From: Tolumonas lignilytica
GTDB taxonomy: Bacteria; Pseudomonadota; Gammaproteobacteria; Enterobacterales; Aeromonadaceae
Reading direction: 5' to 3'
Assembly: GCF_000527035.1 (NCBI RefSeq)
Contig: NZ_AZUK01000001.1
Span: 372,001 to 436,000 of the forward strand
DNA length: 64,000 nucleotides
How positions within the stretch are numbered: the first letter of the stretch is position 1; each line of letters opens with the position of its first letter. Positions 24,161 to 32,088 of this stretch are shown piece after piece. A model generated the notes under the pieces. The model was not told where the DNA came from. It did no database searches and worked only from the letters and a program-made list of their open reading frames with translations. The translations under genes and the position numbers were made by a program.

Positions 24161-24919
24161 ATGAGCCGTAAAATTGCATTAATCACTGGTGGTAGTCGCG
24201 GACTGGGTCGTAATGCGGCGCTGAAACTGGCCACACACAATGTTGATATTATTCTGACATACAGAAACCACGCCTCAGAAGCATTGGCCGTTGTTGCTGA
24301 AATTGAAAAATTAGGTGGTAAAGCGACCGCATTACCGTTGGATGTCGCCGACAGCCATGCATTCCCTGCTTTTGCTGAACAAGTGAAAGAACAGCTAGCT
24401 CAAGTCTGGCAAACCACGCAGTTTGATTACCTGTTGAATAATGCGGGTATTGGTATTCACGCCAGTTTTGCTGAAACCACGGAAGCGCAATTTGATCAGT
24501 TAATGAATATTCACTTTAAAGGGGTATTTTTCCTGACACAGGCATTGCTACCACTGATTGCTGATGGTGGCTCTATTTTGAATGTATCTTCGGGTTTGGC
24601 TCGTTTTGCTCTGCCGGGATATTCCGCCTATGGCGCCATGAAAGGTGCCATCGAGGTCTTAACAAAATATCTGGCGAAGGAACTGGGTTCCCGCAATATC
24701 AATGTCAATGTATTGGCCCCAGGTGCTATCGAAACAGATTTTGGTAACGGTCAGGTTCGCGATAATGCTCAATTGAATGCCTTTGTCGCATCCCAAACGG
24801 CGCTGGGCCGGGTCGGTTTGCCAGATGATATAGGCAATGTAATCGCCTGCTTGCTCTCAGATAAGACCCACTGGATCAATGCGCAACGTATTGAAGCATC
24901 TGGCGGCATGTTCCTGTAA
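24161..24919 (+). CDS. SDR-family oxidoreductase (FabG-like)
   Basis: A 252-residue classical short-chain dehydrogenase. Cofactor motif ALITGGSRGLGRNAALKLA (residues 6-24), structural LLNNAGIG, catalytic Ser in ILNVSSGLARF, Tyr/Lys in YSAYGAMKGA, and NVLAPGAIETDF after it. These put it near 3-oxoacyl-ACP reductase and related alcohol dehydrogenases. AGGAG is six bases before the ATG at 24161; ten additional in-frame codons upstream lack a ribosome-binding site. The gene is divergent from LysR and followed by a strong terminator. The substrate is unknown. Confidence 0.87.
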   Translation: MSRKIALITGGSRGLGRNAALKLATHNVDIILTYRNHASEALAVVAEIEKLGGKATALPLDVADSHAFPAFAEQVKEQLAQVWQTTQFDYLLNNAGIGIHASFAETTEAQFDQLMNIHFKGVFFLTQALLPLIADGGSILNVSSGLARFALPGYSAYGAMKGAIEVLTKYLAKELGSRNINVNVLAPGAIETDFGNGQVRDNAQLNAFVASQTALGRVGLPDDIGNVIACLLSDKTHWINAQRIEASGGMFL

Positions 24920-24926
24920 AACCATC

Positions 24927-24954
24927 ACCACCTCCGTCATTCGGAGGTGGTTTT
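24927..24954 (+). terminator. Intrinsic terminator of the SDR gene
   Basis: ACCACCTCCG (24927-24936) pairs perfectly with CGGAGGTGGT (24942-24951), 5-nt loop, then TTTTG. It is a strong Rho-independent terminator seven bases after the stop. Confidence 0.88.
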
Positions 24955-24964
24955 GATTGCTGAC

Positions 24965-25342
24965 TTATTGCATGGAGTGAAGCCCAATCATGTTGCCTTC
25001 AGTATCCACCACCAGCGAGATAAACCCATACTCGCCAATCGACGTTTTCTTGCTATGGATCTGCCCACCGAGCGCTTCTACCCGGCCTTCCTCCACGGCA
25101 CAGTCTTCACAGCTGAAATAAACTAAGGTTCCCCCAGAGCCTGATGACACACCATCCATCTTGGTTAATGCACCTCCCGCTCCCCAGCGATCTATTTCCG
25201 CCGGAAAACTCAGCATTTCACATGGCGCGTCTGCCACCGTTAATGTTTCAAGCTGAACCTGAAAGAGCGATTCATAAAATGTTCGGGCCCGACCGAGATC
25301 CTGAACATAGATCTCGAACCAGCAGACCGGATTGTTTTTCAT
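24965..25342 (-). CDS. VOC-family (glyoxalase/bleomycin-resistance fold) protein
   Basis: A 125-residue vicinal-oxygen-chelate protein built of two beta-alpha-beta-beta-beta repeats: PVCWFEIYVQDLGRARTFYESLFQ at the start and GTLVYFSCEDCAVEEGRVEALGGQIHSKKTSIGEYGFISLVVDTEGNMIGLHS in the second half. Such proteins bind metals and act as lyases, dioxygenases or resistance proteins; this small single-domain type has no assigned substrate. It lies downstream of norR on the same strand, separated by about 190 bp, so co-transcription is possible but unproven. Confidence 0.82.
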   Translation of the reverse strand: MKNNPVCWFEIYVQDLGRARTFYESLFQVQLETLTVADAPCEMLSFPAEIDRWGAGGALTKMDGVSSGSGGTLVYFSCEDCAVEEGRVEALGGQIHSKKTSIGEYGFISLVVDTEGNMIGLHSMQ

Positions 25343-25454
25343 TCCTGACCCTCCTTACACAAGGCTGATTGCTGAATAAACATAGTCAGGAATAACTGCT
25401 ACCGCCATAAAATCCCCCCCCAAAAACGATTATTTTCTAACCCGAGCTATGTCC

Positions 25455-25468
25455 TGCAACGCGTTGCA
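25455..25468. promoter_or_regulatory. 14-bp perfect palindrome between norR and the VOC gene
   Basis: TGCAACGCGTTGCA is a perfect palindrome 112 bp upstream of the VOC start codon. A regulator-binding site is possible; no candidate protein is known. An 8-base C run lies nearer the gene (25414-25421). Confidence 0.3.
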
Positions 25469-25530
25469 CATACTCATGGTTCAGGCAATATCCGCCATGA
25501 AGCACATCTTTCACCAACATCAAGGGGGAA

Positions 25531-27066
25531 TTACTTCAGGCCCAGGCGCTTCGCCAGTTTATGCAAATTACTCGGATCCAGTTCCAGCCGACGAGCCACT
25601 TCCGCCCAATTCCCCTGACACGTATCCAGCATTTGTCGGATCAAGTGTCGCTGATAACTATCGAGCGCCATTTTCAGAGGGATCGGTTGCAGGAGATCTA
25701 CCGGAATGACTGTCCCCGTCGATTCCTCACGAGGAAGCATTCCAATATCCAGATCAAGATGGATCGGTTCCAGCGTTACGATATCTGTACGTAGTGCTCC
25801 ATGACTCACCGCTCGCAAGGCGGCCCGACTGATCACATGTTCTAATTCGCGGATATTTCCCGGCCATTGGTAAGTGCGCAAAGCCATTTCGGCCGATGAA
25901 GACAATCTCAGGCTCCGAAAACCTAAGCGGGAGCGATTCAATTCAAGAAAATATCCGGCCAGCAGCAAAATATCATCACCACGCTCACGTAAAGGCGGGA
26001 TCGGCACCGGATACACGGATAAGCGATGATAAAGATCAGCTCGGAATTCACCATTTCGCACCTGTTCAGCCAACTCACGATTGGTTGCCGCAATGATCCG
26101 CACATCGACCTTCAGCGGCTTGTCTGAACCCAGCCGTTGGATCTCGCCATTCTGCAACGCACGCAACAATTTGGCCTGTACCACCAGCGGCAATTCACCG
26201 ACCTCATCAAGAAACAGTACCCCACCATTGGCCGCTTCAAACCGGCCAGCGCGATCAACCACTGCACCGGAAAATGCACCTTTGACGTGCCCGAACAATT
26301 CACTTTCCACCAGCGATTCCGGCAACGCGGCACAATTCACATGCACCATCGGTGCATTCCGGCGCGCAGATTTGCGATGAATTCGGCGGGCCATCAGCTC
26401 TTTACCAACGCCGGTTTCCCCCATTAACAAAACCGGCAACTCTGAATCAGCAACAATATCCAATTCGTGTAGCAATTTAAGCAATACCGGGCTACGTCCG
26501 ATGATTTCCTGATTTTCGCCACCTTCATTGGCGGCTTCCGGTTGTTCCAGAATTCGACTGCTGACCCGCAAAGCCCGGATCTCATCCTCCAACCGACACA
26601 TACGGATCACCGCCTCACAACAACTAGCAATATCTCGTAGTGTGTCTTTGATCCTGCCATCGAAAACTGAGCCCTCTACCGAGTCGAGCGTGAGCGCGCC
26701 CCAGCACTGGTCGTCCTGATATAGACTGATCCCCATGCAATCATGTACCGGCAACGGCGCACCCAGTTTCGATGCCAGCAAACCATCGTAGGGATCAGGC
26801 AGACGACTGCCCGGTTCAAAATGCACCGCATCCCGTTGCGATAAAATGGCTGATAAGCGCGGATGTTTGACGATCTCAAAACGTCGCCCCAGCGTTTCAT
26901 GAGCCAGCCCCGCCACCGCTACTGGACAGAGAAAATCGCCATCCAGTCTGAGCAGCCCGACCGCCCCACAACCCAGATATTGCTGGATAGCTGTCACCAG
27001 CTTTTCTTGTCGCACCGCACGGGGATGCTCGATGGTGAGATCTTGAATCAGTAAATCAGCCAGCAT
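25531..27066 (-). CDS. norR: Nitric oxide-responsive sigma-54 activator NorR
   Basis: A 511-residue enhancer-binding protein that senses NO and activates sigma-54 promoters. Residues 1-170 form a GAF domain similar to E. coli NorR (GRRFEIVKHPRLSAI, LPDPYDGL), which binds the NO-sensing iron. The AAA+ domain has the Walker A GETGVGKE, the sigma-54 contact loop ESELFGHVKGAFSGA, and Walker B GVLFLDEVGEL. The C-terminal Fis-type helix-turn-helix ends GNWAEVARRLELDPSNLHKLAKRLGL. The ATG at 27066 matches the E. coli start; a GTG 12 bp upstream is less likely. It is divergent from ytfE-hmp, with NorR-type sites between. Confidence 0.94.
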   Translation of the reverse strand: MLADLLIQDLTIEHPRAVRQEKLVTAIQQYLGCGAVGLLRLDGDFLCPVAVAGLAHETLGRRFEIVKHPRLSAILSQRDAVHFEPGSRLPDPYDGLLASKLGAPLPVHDCMGISLYQDDQCWGALTLDSVEGSVFDGRIKDTLRDIASCCEAVIRMCRLEDEIRALRVSSRILEQPEAANEGGENQEIIGRSPVLLKLLHELDIVADSELPVLLMGETGVGKELMARRIHRKSARRNAPMVHVNCAALPESLVESELFGHVKGAFSGAVVDRAGRFEAANGGVLFLDEVGELPLVVQAKLLRALQNGEIQRLGSDKPLKVDVRIIAATNRELAEQVRNGEFRADLYHRLSVYPVPIPPLRERGDDILLLAGYFLELNRSRLGFRSLRLSSSAEMALRTYQWPGNIRELEHVISRAALRAVSHGALRTDIVTLEPIHLDLDIGMLPREESTGTVIPVDLLQPIPLKMALDSYQRHLIRQMLDTCQGNWAEVARRLELDPSNLHKLAKRLGLK

Positions 27067-27079
27067 GGTAAAAATCACC
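27067..27079. promoter_or_regulatory. NorR-type enhancer site 1
   Basis: GGTAAAAATCACC, a GGT-N7-ACC core as reported for NorR enhancers. It abuts the norR start codon, so binding here could also repress norR. Confidence 0.65.
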
Positions 27080-27085
27080 CTAAAT

Positions 27086-27098
27086 GGTTTTATTTACC
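27086..27098. promoter_or_regulatory. NorR-type enhancer site 2
   Basis: GGTTTTATTTACC, the second GGT-N7-ACC core, 19 bp from the first. Confidence 0.68.
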
Positions 27099-27110
27099 CT
27101 ATCACTGAAT

Positions 27111-27123
27111 GGTTGTTTTTACC
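27111..27123. promoter_or_regulatory. NorR-type enhancer site 3
   Basis: GGTTGTTTTTACC, the third GGT-N7-ACC core, 25 bp from the second and about 55 bp from the sigma-54 promoter. Confidence 0.68.
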
Positions 27124-27146
27124 ATCAAATATATATATTTAATATA

Positions 27147-27159
27147 AATCAATAACTTA
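27147..27159. promoter_or_regulatory. IHF-binding site
   Basis: AATCAATAACTTA matches the IHF consensus WATCAANNNNTTR at every defined position and lies between the NorR sites and the sigma-54 promoter, where a DNA bend is needed. Confidence 0.65.
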
Positions 27160-27164
27160 AAAGA

Positions 27165-27180
27165 TGGCATACTCCGTGCA
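27165..27180 (+). promoter_or_regulatory. Sigma-54 promoter of ytfE-hmp
   Basis: TGGCATACTCCGTGCA: -24 TGGCAT, five bases, -12 GTGCA, the exact spacing of the sigma-54 consensus. It points toward ytfE, whose ATG is 60 bp downstream. Confidence 0.75.
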
Positions 27181-27239
27181 AACTTATTGATCGAAATCAA
27201 AATTTCTCTACTCGTCTACTTTTTGCTGCGGAGACATAT

Positions 27240-27905
27240 ATGAACTATTTAACAACAACCCTGGCTCAACTGGCTTGCGACATTCCTGGCGCTACCCGTG
27301 TATTTCATAAATACAAACTGGATTTTTGCTGCGGCGGCAAAAAGAGTCTGGCTGATGCCATTGAAGGACGGAACTTTACAGCGGAACAAATCATTGCAGA
27401 TTTAGACTCGGTTACTCAGTTGCAAAGCGACACTCAAGACTGGCGCCAGAGTTCCCCCACCGATCTGATCGATCATATTCTGAACCGTTATCACAATGTG
27501 CACCGCATCCAACTGCCTGAATTAGTTCGCCTGGCTAAACGTGTTGAGCATGTGCATGGTGAGCGTACCGATTGCCCGAAAGGCTTGGCAGCTCATCTTG
27601 AAATGATGCTGGATGAATTAGAAAGCCACATGCAAAAAGAAGAACAGATCCTGTTCCCGTTACTGAAATCAGGTAACTATGAATTTGCCAGAGGTCCAAT
27701 CATGGTAATGCAACAAGAACATGATGGGCATGGTAACCATCTCGAAACTATATTCCGTCTGACCGATGACATCACACCACCACCGTTTGCCTGCGTGACC
27801 TGGCGGGCGCTTTACACTGGGTTGACACAACTAAAAGAAGATCTGATGGCACACATTCATTTAGAAAATAATGTGTTGTTTCCTGCTGCCTTAATTGCGG
27901 CCTGA
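27240..27905 (+). CDS. ytfE: Iron-sulfur cluster repair protein YtfE (RIC)
   Basis: A 221-residue di-iron protein that repairs Fe-S clusters damaged by NO or oxidants; E. coli YtfE is 220. The N-terminal ScdA-like domain has the DFCCGG motif (Cys30-Cys31). The C-terminal hemerythrin-like four-helix bundle supplies the diiron ligands: His in HILNRYHNVHRIQLPEL, VEHVHGE, EMMLDELESHMQKEEQILFPLL, MQQEHDGHGNHL, and HIHLENNVLFP. It is first gene after the sigma-54/NorR promoter and 38 bp ahead of hmp, so both are expected to be induced by NO through NorR. Confidence 0.94.
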   Translation: MNYLTTTLAQLACDIPGATRVFHKYKLDFCCGGKKSLADAIEGRNFTAEQIIADLDSVTQLQSDTQDWRQSSPTDLIDHILNRYHNVHRIQLPELVRLAKRVEHVHGERTDCPKGLAAHLEMMLDELESHMQKEEQILFPLLKSGNYEFARGPIMVMQQEHDGHGNHLETIFRLTDDITPPPFACVTWRALYTGLTQLKEDLMAHIHLENNVLFPAALIAA

Positions 27906-27943
27906 GTCAGACACGGTTATCAGGAAAACAGTGACGAGGAAAA

Positions 27944-29137
27944 ATGATGAACGAACAACAAAAAGCACTGGTTCGAGCTACTGTACCAGTATTACGCAGT
28001 AGCGGTGTCGCGCTAACCAGTCATTTTTACAACCGGATGTTTACACATAATCCTGAGCTGAAAAATGTCTTCAATCAGGGGCATCAAAACTCAGGTCGCC
28101 AACAAGAAGCATTGGCTGGTGCCGTGCTGGCTTATGCTGAGAATATTGATGATCCGTCGGTCTTACTGCCAGTTGTGGAACGTATTGCGCATAAGCATGT
28201 CAGCCTGAATATTCGCGCAGAACATTATGCCATTGTCGGCAAACATCTTCTGGCCTCGATCCAAGAAGTGTTGGGTGATGCAGCAACACCTGAGCTGATT
28301 GATGCCTGGAGTGCGGCTTATACATCACTTGCCGATCTGTTTATCAATATAGAGTCGGATCTTTATCAGCAGGCTATTGACACCCAAGGCGGCTGGACAG
28401 GCTGGCGTCCGTTCCGTATTTGCCGGAAAGTCAAAGAAAGCAACGAGATCACCTCCTTCTATTTTGAGCCGTTGGATGGCGGTGAGGTGCCGGCATTTCG
28501 CCCCGGACAGTACATCAGTGTTCGTCTCTATGTCGCCGAATGGGATCTATTCCAGCCCCGGCAATACAGCCTTTCCGATGCACCAGAAAATAATTATCTG
28601 CGGATCTCGGTCAAGCGGGAAAGTGCCAATGATCTGAAGCCTGAAGGTAAAGTATCCAATTTACTGCATGAGCATTACGACGAAGGGCAGATCGTAGAGC
28701 TTTCTGCACCGTATGGTGATTTTTATCTGAACGAAACCAGCCAAGCGCCTGTTGTTTTGTTCAGTGGCGGTGTCGGTATCACACCGATGGTATCCATACT
28801 GAATCATATGGTGAAAAAACACAGCCAGCGGGAAATCCATTTCGTGCACTCCGCTCGCAGTCAGGAGGCTCATGCTTTCAGAGAACATGCTGAACAACTG
28901 GCAAATCAGCATAACGTTCGCGTGCGCTTTTTTTACGATCATCTGGCCGAAACAGCCGCGCACATTGCTCAGGCCCCCTGTGCGCTGGAAACGGTATTAC
29001 CGCAGAACCCTACCGAAGCCGAATATTACTTGTGTGGCCCCATTTCGTTTATGCGTCATTACATCAGTGAACTGAAACGGTTAGGTGTCAGCGCTGACAA
29101 TATCTATGCAGAAGCCTTCGGCTCAGGCGGTGTGTAA
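27944..29137 (+). CDS. hmp: Flavohemoglobin (nitric oxide dioxygenase)
   Basis: A 397-residue flavohemoprotein that oxidises NO to nitrate aerobically. Globin domain residues 1-140 with the proximal heme His85 in IAHKHVSLNI, Tyr29 in HFYNRMFTHNPELKNVFN, and Glu in the family position. FAD domain with RQYSLSDAPENN, then an NAD domain with LFSGGVGITPMVSIL and YYLCGPISFMRHY. GAGGA precedes the first of two adjacent ATGs, and residue numbering from it aligns with E. coli Hmp. It is second in the ytfE-hmp operon. A 36-bp hairpin follows. Confidence 0.95.
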   Translation: MMNEQQKALVRATVPVLRSSGVALTSHFYNRMFTHNPELKNVFNQGHQNSGRQQEALAGAVLAYAENIDDPSVLLPVVERIAHKHVSLNIRAEHYAIVGKHLLASIQEVLGDAATPELIDAWSAAYTSLADLFINIESDLYQQAIDTQGGWTGWRPFRICRKVKESNEITSFYFEPLDGGEVPAFRPGQYISVRLYVAEWDLFQPRQYSLSDAPENNYLRISVKRESANDLKPEGKVSNLLHEHYDEGQIVELSAPYGDFYLNETSQAPVVLFSGGVGITPMVSILNHMVKKHSQREIHFVHSARSQEAHAFREHAEQLANQHNVRVRFFYDHLAETAAHIAQAPCALETVLPQNPTEAEYYLCGPISFMRHYISELKRLGVSADNIYAEAFGSGGV

Positions 29138-29144
29138 TTTCCAG

Positions 29145-29180
29145 ATGAAGGGTGGCTACATGGATGTAGTCATTCTTCAT
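29145..29180 (+). terminator. Hairpin after hmp
   Basis: ATGAAG (29145-29150) pairs with CTTCAT (29175-29180), enclosing a CTACAT/ATGTAG inner stem. There is no T-run after it; termination may be partial, allowing read-through to tehA. Confidence 0.45.
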
Positions 29181-29256
29181 TGCATTCGCTGATTTGGAAA
29201 AATGCTAACATAACCGCCATGAAAAACATGGCTCACATAACGGTTCTAAAAACAAA

Positions 29257-30189
29257 ATGAATCCCAAGCTCATTCCCGCTTCTTTTTTTGGCATGGTTTT
29301 AGGTCTGTCCGGTCTAGGACAGGCATGGCGTATTGCAACACATCTCTGGCAAATGCCTCCGCAGATTGGTGAAGGCCTATTAGTTCTGGCAACATTGATT
29401 TGGGGAGGATTGTTATTACGTTATATCACGCAAGCCATTCAGCATTTTAATCTGGTAAAAGCTGAATTTTTACATCCCATCCAGGGCAGCACTCCAGCCT
29501 TATTGGGAATATCAACATTATTGATCGTACTGGCTATCAACCCGTATTCCCATTTTTTGGCAACCGTGTTAGCCATTGCCGGGATCAGCTGGCATCTTTG
29601 CTTTGCCTTGTGGCATACCGGCTCCCTCTGGCAAGGTGGTCGCGATACACTCGATACGGCACCGACCTTATATCTGCCCACTGTCGCCGGTAATTTCACC
29701 AGTGCAGCCGCATTAGGCGCGTTGGGTCATGCTGATTGGGGATGGTTATTTTTAGGCGCTGGTGTATTTTCCTGGTTGGCGTTGGAATCGTTGATCATTC
29801 AGCGCTTATGGCACCGGCAAAGTATGCCTGTTGCACAACGCCCATTAGTGGGTATTCAATTTGCCCCACCCGTAGTCTGTTCTATGGCAAGTTTAATTCT
29901 GATGCCCGGTAGCACCGCCCCCTGGTTACTGATGCTATGGGGATATGGGTTATTTCAATTATTAGTGGGTATTCGCCTGACTCGATGGTTAGGTGCACAG
30001 GCTTTTGCCCCCTCTTATTGGGCTTATACTTTCGGCATTGCCGCAACCACGGTCAGCGGCCTTAAATTAGCACTGGCCGGTGTCGATTCAGCACAAAAAT
30101 TGGCTATCCCTATCTTTATTATCGCAAATCTATTTATTGGCTATCTGACAATCAGAACTGTGATCGGATTCGCACGAAAAACAGGATAA
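29257..30189 (+). CDS. tehA: TehA-family anion channel/transporter
   Basis: A 310-residue membrane protein of the tellurite-resistance/dicarboxylate transporter (TDT) family with ten membrane helices, homologous to E. coli TehA and to SLAC1-type anion channels. Shared stretches include the opening PASFFGMVLGLSGLGQAWR, LYLPTVAGNFTSAAALGALGHADWGWLFLGAGVFSWLALES and FGIAATTVSGLKLA. TehA works with the methyltransferase TehB in tellurite resistance, but no tehB is adjacent. It lies 120 bp after hmp on the same strand; whether it belongs to the NO regulon is unclear. Confidence 0.88.
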   Translation: MNPKLIPASFFGMVLGLSGLGQAWRIATHLWQMPPQIGEGLLVLATLIWGGLLLRYITQAIQHFNLVKAEFLHPIQGSTPALLGISTLLIVLAINPYSHFLATVLAIAGISWHLCFALWHTGSLWQGGRDTLDTAPTLYLPTVAGNFTSAAALGALGHADWGWLFLGAGVFSWLALESLIIQRLWHRQSMPVAQRPLVGIQFAPPVVCSMASLILMPGSTAPWLLMLWGYGLFQLLVGIRLTRWLGAQAFAPSYWAYTFGIAATTVSGLKLALAGVDSAQKLAIPIFIIANLFIGYLTIRTVIGFARKTG

Positions 30190-30282
30190 ATAAGCCTGTT
30201 ATTGCCAATAAACAACTATGCTTAGTGAGGTCTTAGTCGTTATTAAACAAACTCTAATATAACATCCCAATGAGGCTTGCTA

Positions 30283-30696
30283 ATGAAGACACTCCTGATC
30301 CGCTGGGAGCGGCTGGTAACACCCGATGGTGAAACGTGTGAGCGTTGTAGTAATACATACATTGAAATATGCCATGCCATTGCACAACTAAAGACGCAAC
30401 TAAACCCATTAGGCATCCAGCCCATTTTGCAAACCAAAACAATTTCTGAACGTGAGTTTAAAACGAATCCTCAGGGGTCAAATCTGATATGGATTAACGA
30501 TAAACCCCTCGATGAATGGCTCGAGGCCACAGTCGGACAAAGCCAGTGCTGTGCAGCTTGCGGTGATGCAAACTGCCGGACACTCCAAATCGACACCATC
30601 GTTTATGAAAGTATTCCACAAGCGCTCATCATTAAAGCCGGATTAAAAGCGGCACAACAGATGTTAAATGCACCGACACCATTATCAATTAACTGA
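30283..30696 (+). CDS. DUF2703-like cysteine-rich protein
   Basis: A 137-residue cytoplasmic protein that fits the DUF2703 family, of unknown function. Residues 1-10 (MKTLLIRWER) form a leading strand. A first Cys cluster is in GETCERCSNTYIEIC, and a second in QCCAACGDANCRTLQID, eight Cys in all, which suggests metal or persulfide chemistry. A mid-region thioredoxin-like pattern (LGIQPILQTKTISEREFKTNPQGSNLIWINDKPLDEWL) is seen. The start at 30283 has GAGG eight bases upstream; a TTG two codons earlier is unlikely. It lies 90 bp before a sulfide:quinone oxidoreductase gene and may act with it. Confidence 0.68.
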   Translation: MKTLLIRWERLVTPDGETCERCSNTYIEICHAIAQLKTQLNPLGIQPILQTKTISEREFKTNPQGSNLIWINDKPLDEWLEATVGQSQCCAACGDANCRTLQIDTIVYESIPQALIIKAGLKAAQQMLNAPTPLSIN

Positions 30697-30702
30697 ACAA
30701 CC

Positions 30703-30730
30703 TCCATTCCTGCCAGAAGAATGGATTTTA
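30703..30730 (+). terminator. Weak hairpin between the DUF2703-like gene and sqr
   Basis: TCCATTC (30703-30709) pairs with GAATGGA (30719-30725), 9-nt loop, followed by TTTTA. A short stem, so it may attenuate rather than stop transcription into sqr. Confidence 0.35.
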
Positions 30731-30785
30731 GCCTTTACTCCAGCAACAAGAATCTGGCTTGGATTCAACAAATTGGAGAGCAATC

Positions 30786-32054
30786 ATGGCAACTATCATT
30801 GTGATTGGAGCAGGCTTAGGCGGTATGTCAGCCGCATATGAACTAAAAGCCGAACTAAAACAACATGACATCATATTGATTAACAATAAACCTGATTTTG
30901 AATTTACCCCTTCCAACCCATGGATTGCTGTTGAATGGCGTCAGCGCCAGCAAGTTTCTCTCCCCATTGAACCCTATGTCAGCAAGAAATCAATTCGCTT
31001 TATTGCTTCCGGATTACAACAACTGAATGCTGAACAAAAACAAATTGTTTTGGAAAATGGGCAAACGCTGAATTACGACTTTTTAGTGCTTTGTACTGGT
31101 CCGGAGTTAGCCTTTGATGAAATTCCAGGTGCAGGGCCTGAACTCGGTGGTTCATCCAGCGTTTGTACACTGACCCATGCTGAACATTGTCGTAATAGTG
31201 TTCATGAGTTGATAAACGAGCCGGGGCCAGTCATCATCGGAGCTATGCCCGGTGCATCTTGTTTTGGCCCGGCGTATGAATATGCGTTTATTCTTGATAA
31301 ACATCTGCGTGACAATAAAGTCAGAAAATCGATTCCGATGACCTTTGTCACCTGTGAACCTTATATTGGACACCTTGGTCTAAACGGTGTCGGTGATTCA
31401 AAAGGTATGCTGGAAAGTGAATTACGCCAACGCGATATTCACTGGATATGCAATGCGAAAACGGTTGGCATCGCAGATGGAAAAATAGAAATTGACGAGC
31501 TGGACGAAGAGGGAAATGTCAAAAAGCACCATTCCCTGCCGTATAAACATGCCATGATGCTACCGGCATTCCGAGGCATTGCACCCCTACGTGCAGTCGA
31601 AGGATTAGTTAATCCACGAGGATTTGTATTCATTGACGAATACCAGCGTAACCCTAAATATCCCCACATCTATGCGGCGGGTGTATGCGTCGCTATTCCA
31701 CCCGTCAACAAAACCCCCATTCCAACAGGCGTGCCCAAAACCGGTTACATGATTGAATCCATGGTGCGAGCGATCACCTTTAATATCAAGGCAGAGTTAG
31801 CGGGTGAGCTGCCGACAGCCAAAGCAACATGGAATGCCATTTGTTTGGCCGATATGGGAAATACGGGTGCCGCTTTTGTCGCTATGCCTCAAATTCCACC
31901 CAGAAATGTTGCTTGGTTTAAAAAAGGGAAATGGGTACATCTGGCCAAAATTGCTTTCGAGAAATATTTCCTTCATAAAATGCAAGTGGGTGAAACTGAA
32001 CCCGTCTATGAACGATTGCTGCTGAAATATTTAGGAGTAGATAAGCTGGAATAA
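30786..32054 (+). CDS. sqr: Sulfide:quinone oxidoreductase
   Basis: A 422-residue FAD flavoprotein that oxidises sulfide and passes electrons to the membrane quinone pool. FAD motif IVIGAGLGGMSAAYEL at the start, FTPSNPWIAVEWR near residues 40-52. The three redox-active cysteines of this family are present: Cys127, Cys159 (GASCFGPAYEYAF) and Cys353 (CLADMGNTG), in positions very close to those of characterised SQRs. The C-terminus is amphipathic (WFKKGKWVHLAKIAFEKYFLHKM), typical of its monotopic membrane attachment. GGAGAG precedes the ATG at 30786. A DUF2703-like gene is immediately upstream. Confidence 0.85.
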   Translation: MATIIVIGAGLGGMSAAYELKAELKQHDIILINNKPDFEFTPSNPWIAVEWRQRQQVSLPIEPYVSKKSIRFIASGLQQLNAEQKQIVLENGQTLNYDFLVLCTGPELAFDEIPGAGPELGGSSSVCTLTHAEHCRNSVHELINEPGPVIIGAMPGASCFGPAYEYAFILDKHLRDNKVRKSIPMTFVTCEPYIGHLGLNGVGDSKGMLESELRQRDIHWICNAKTVGIADGKIEIDELDEEGNVKKHHSLPYKHAMMLPAFRGIAPLRAVEGLVNPRGFVFIDEYQRNPKYPHIYAAGVCVAIPPVNKTPIPTGVPKTGYMIESMVRAITFNIKAELAGELPTAKATWNAICLADMGNTGAAFVAMPQIPPRNVAWFKKGKWVHLAKIAFEKYFLHKMQVGETEPVYERLLLKYLGVDKLE

Positions 32055-32088
32055 TGGCTTGATGGCAAATATCACTTATAGCCCAGAG

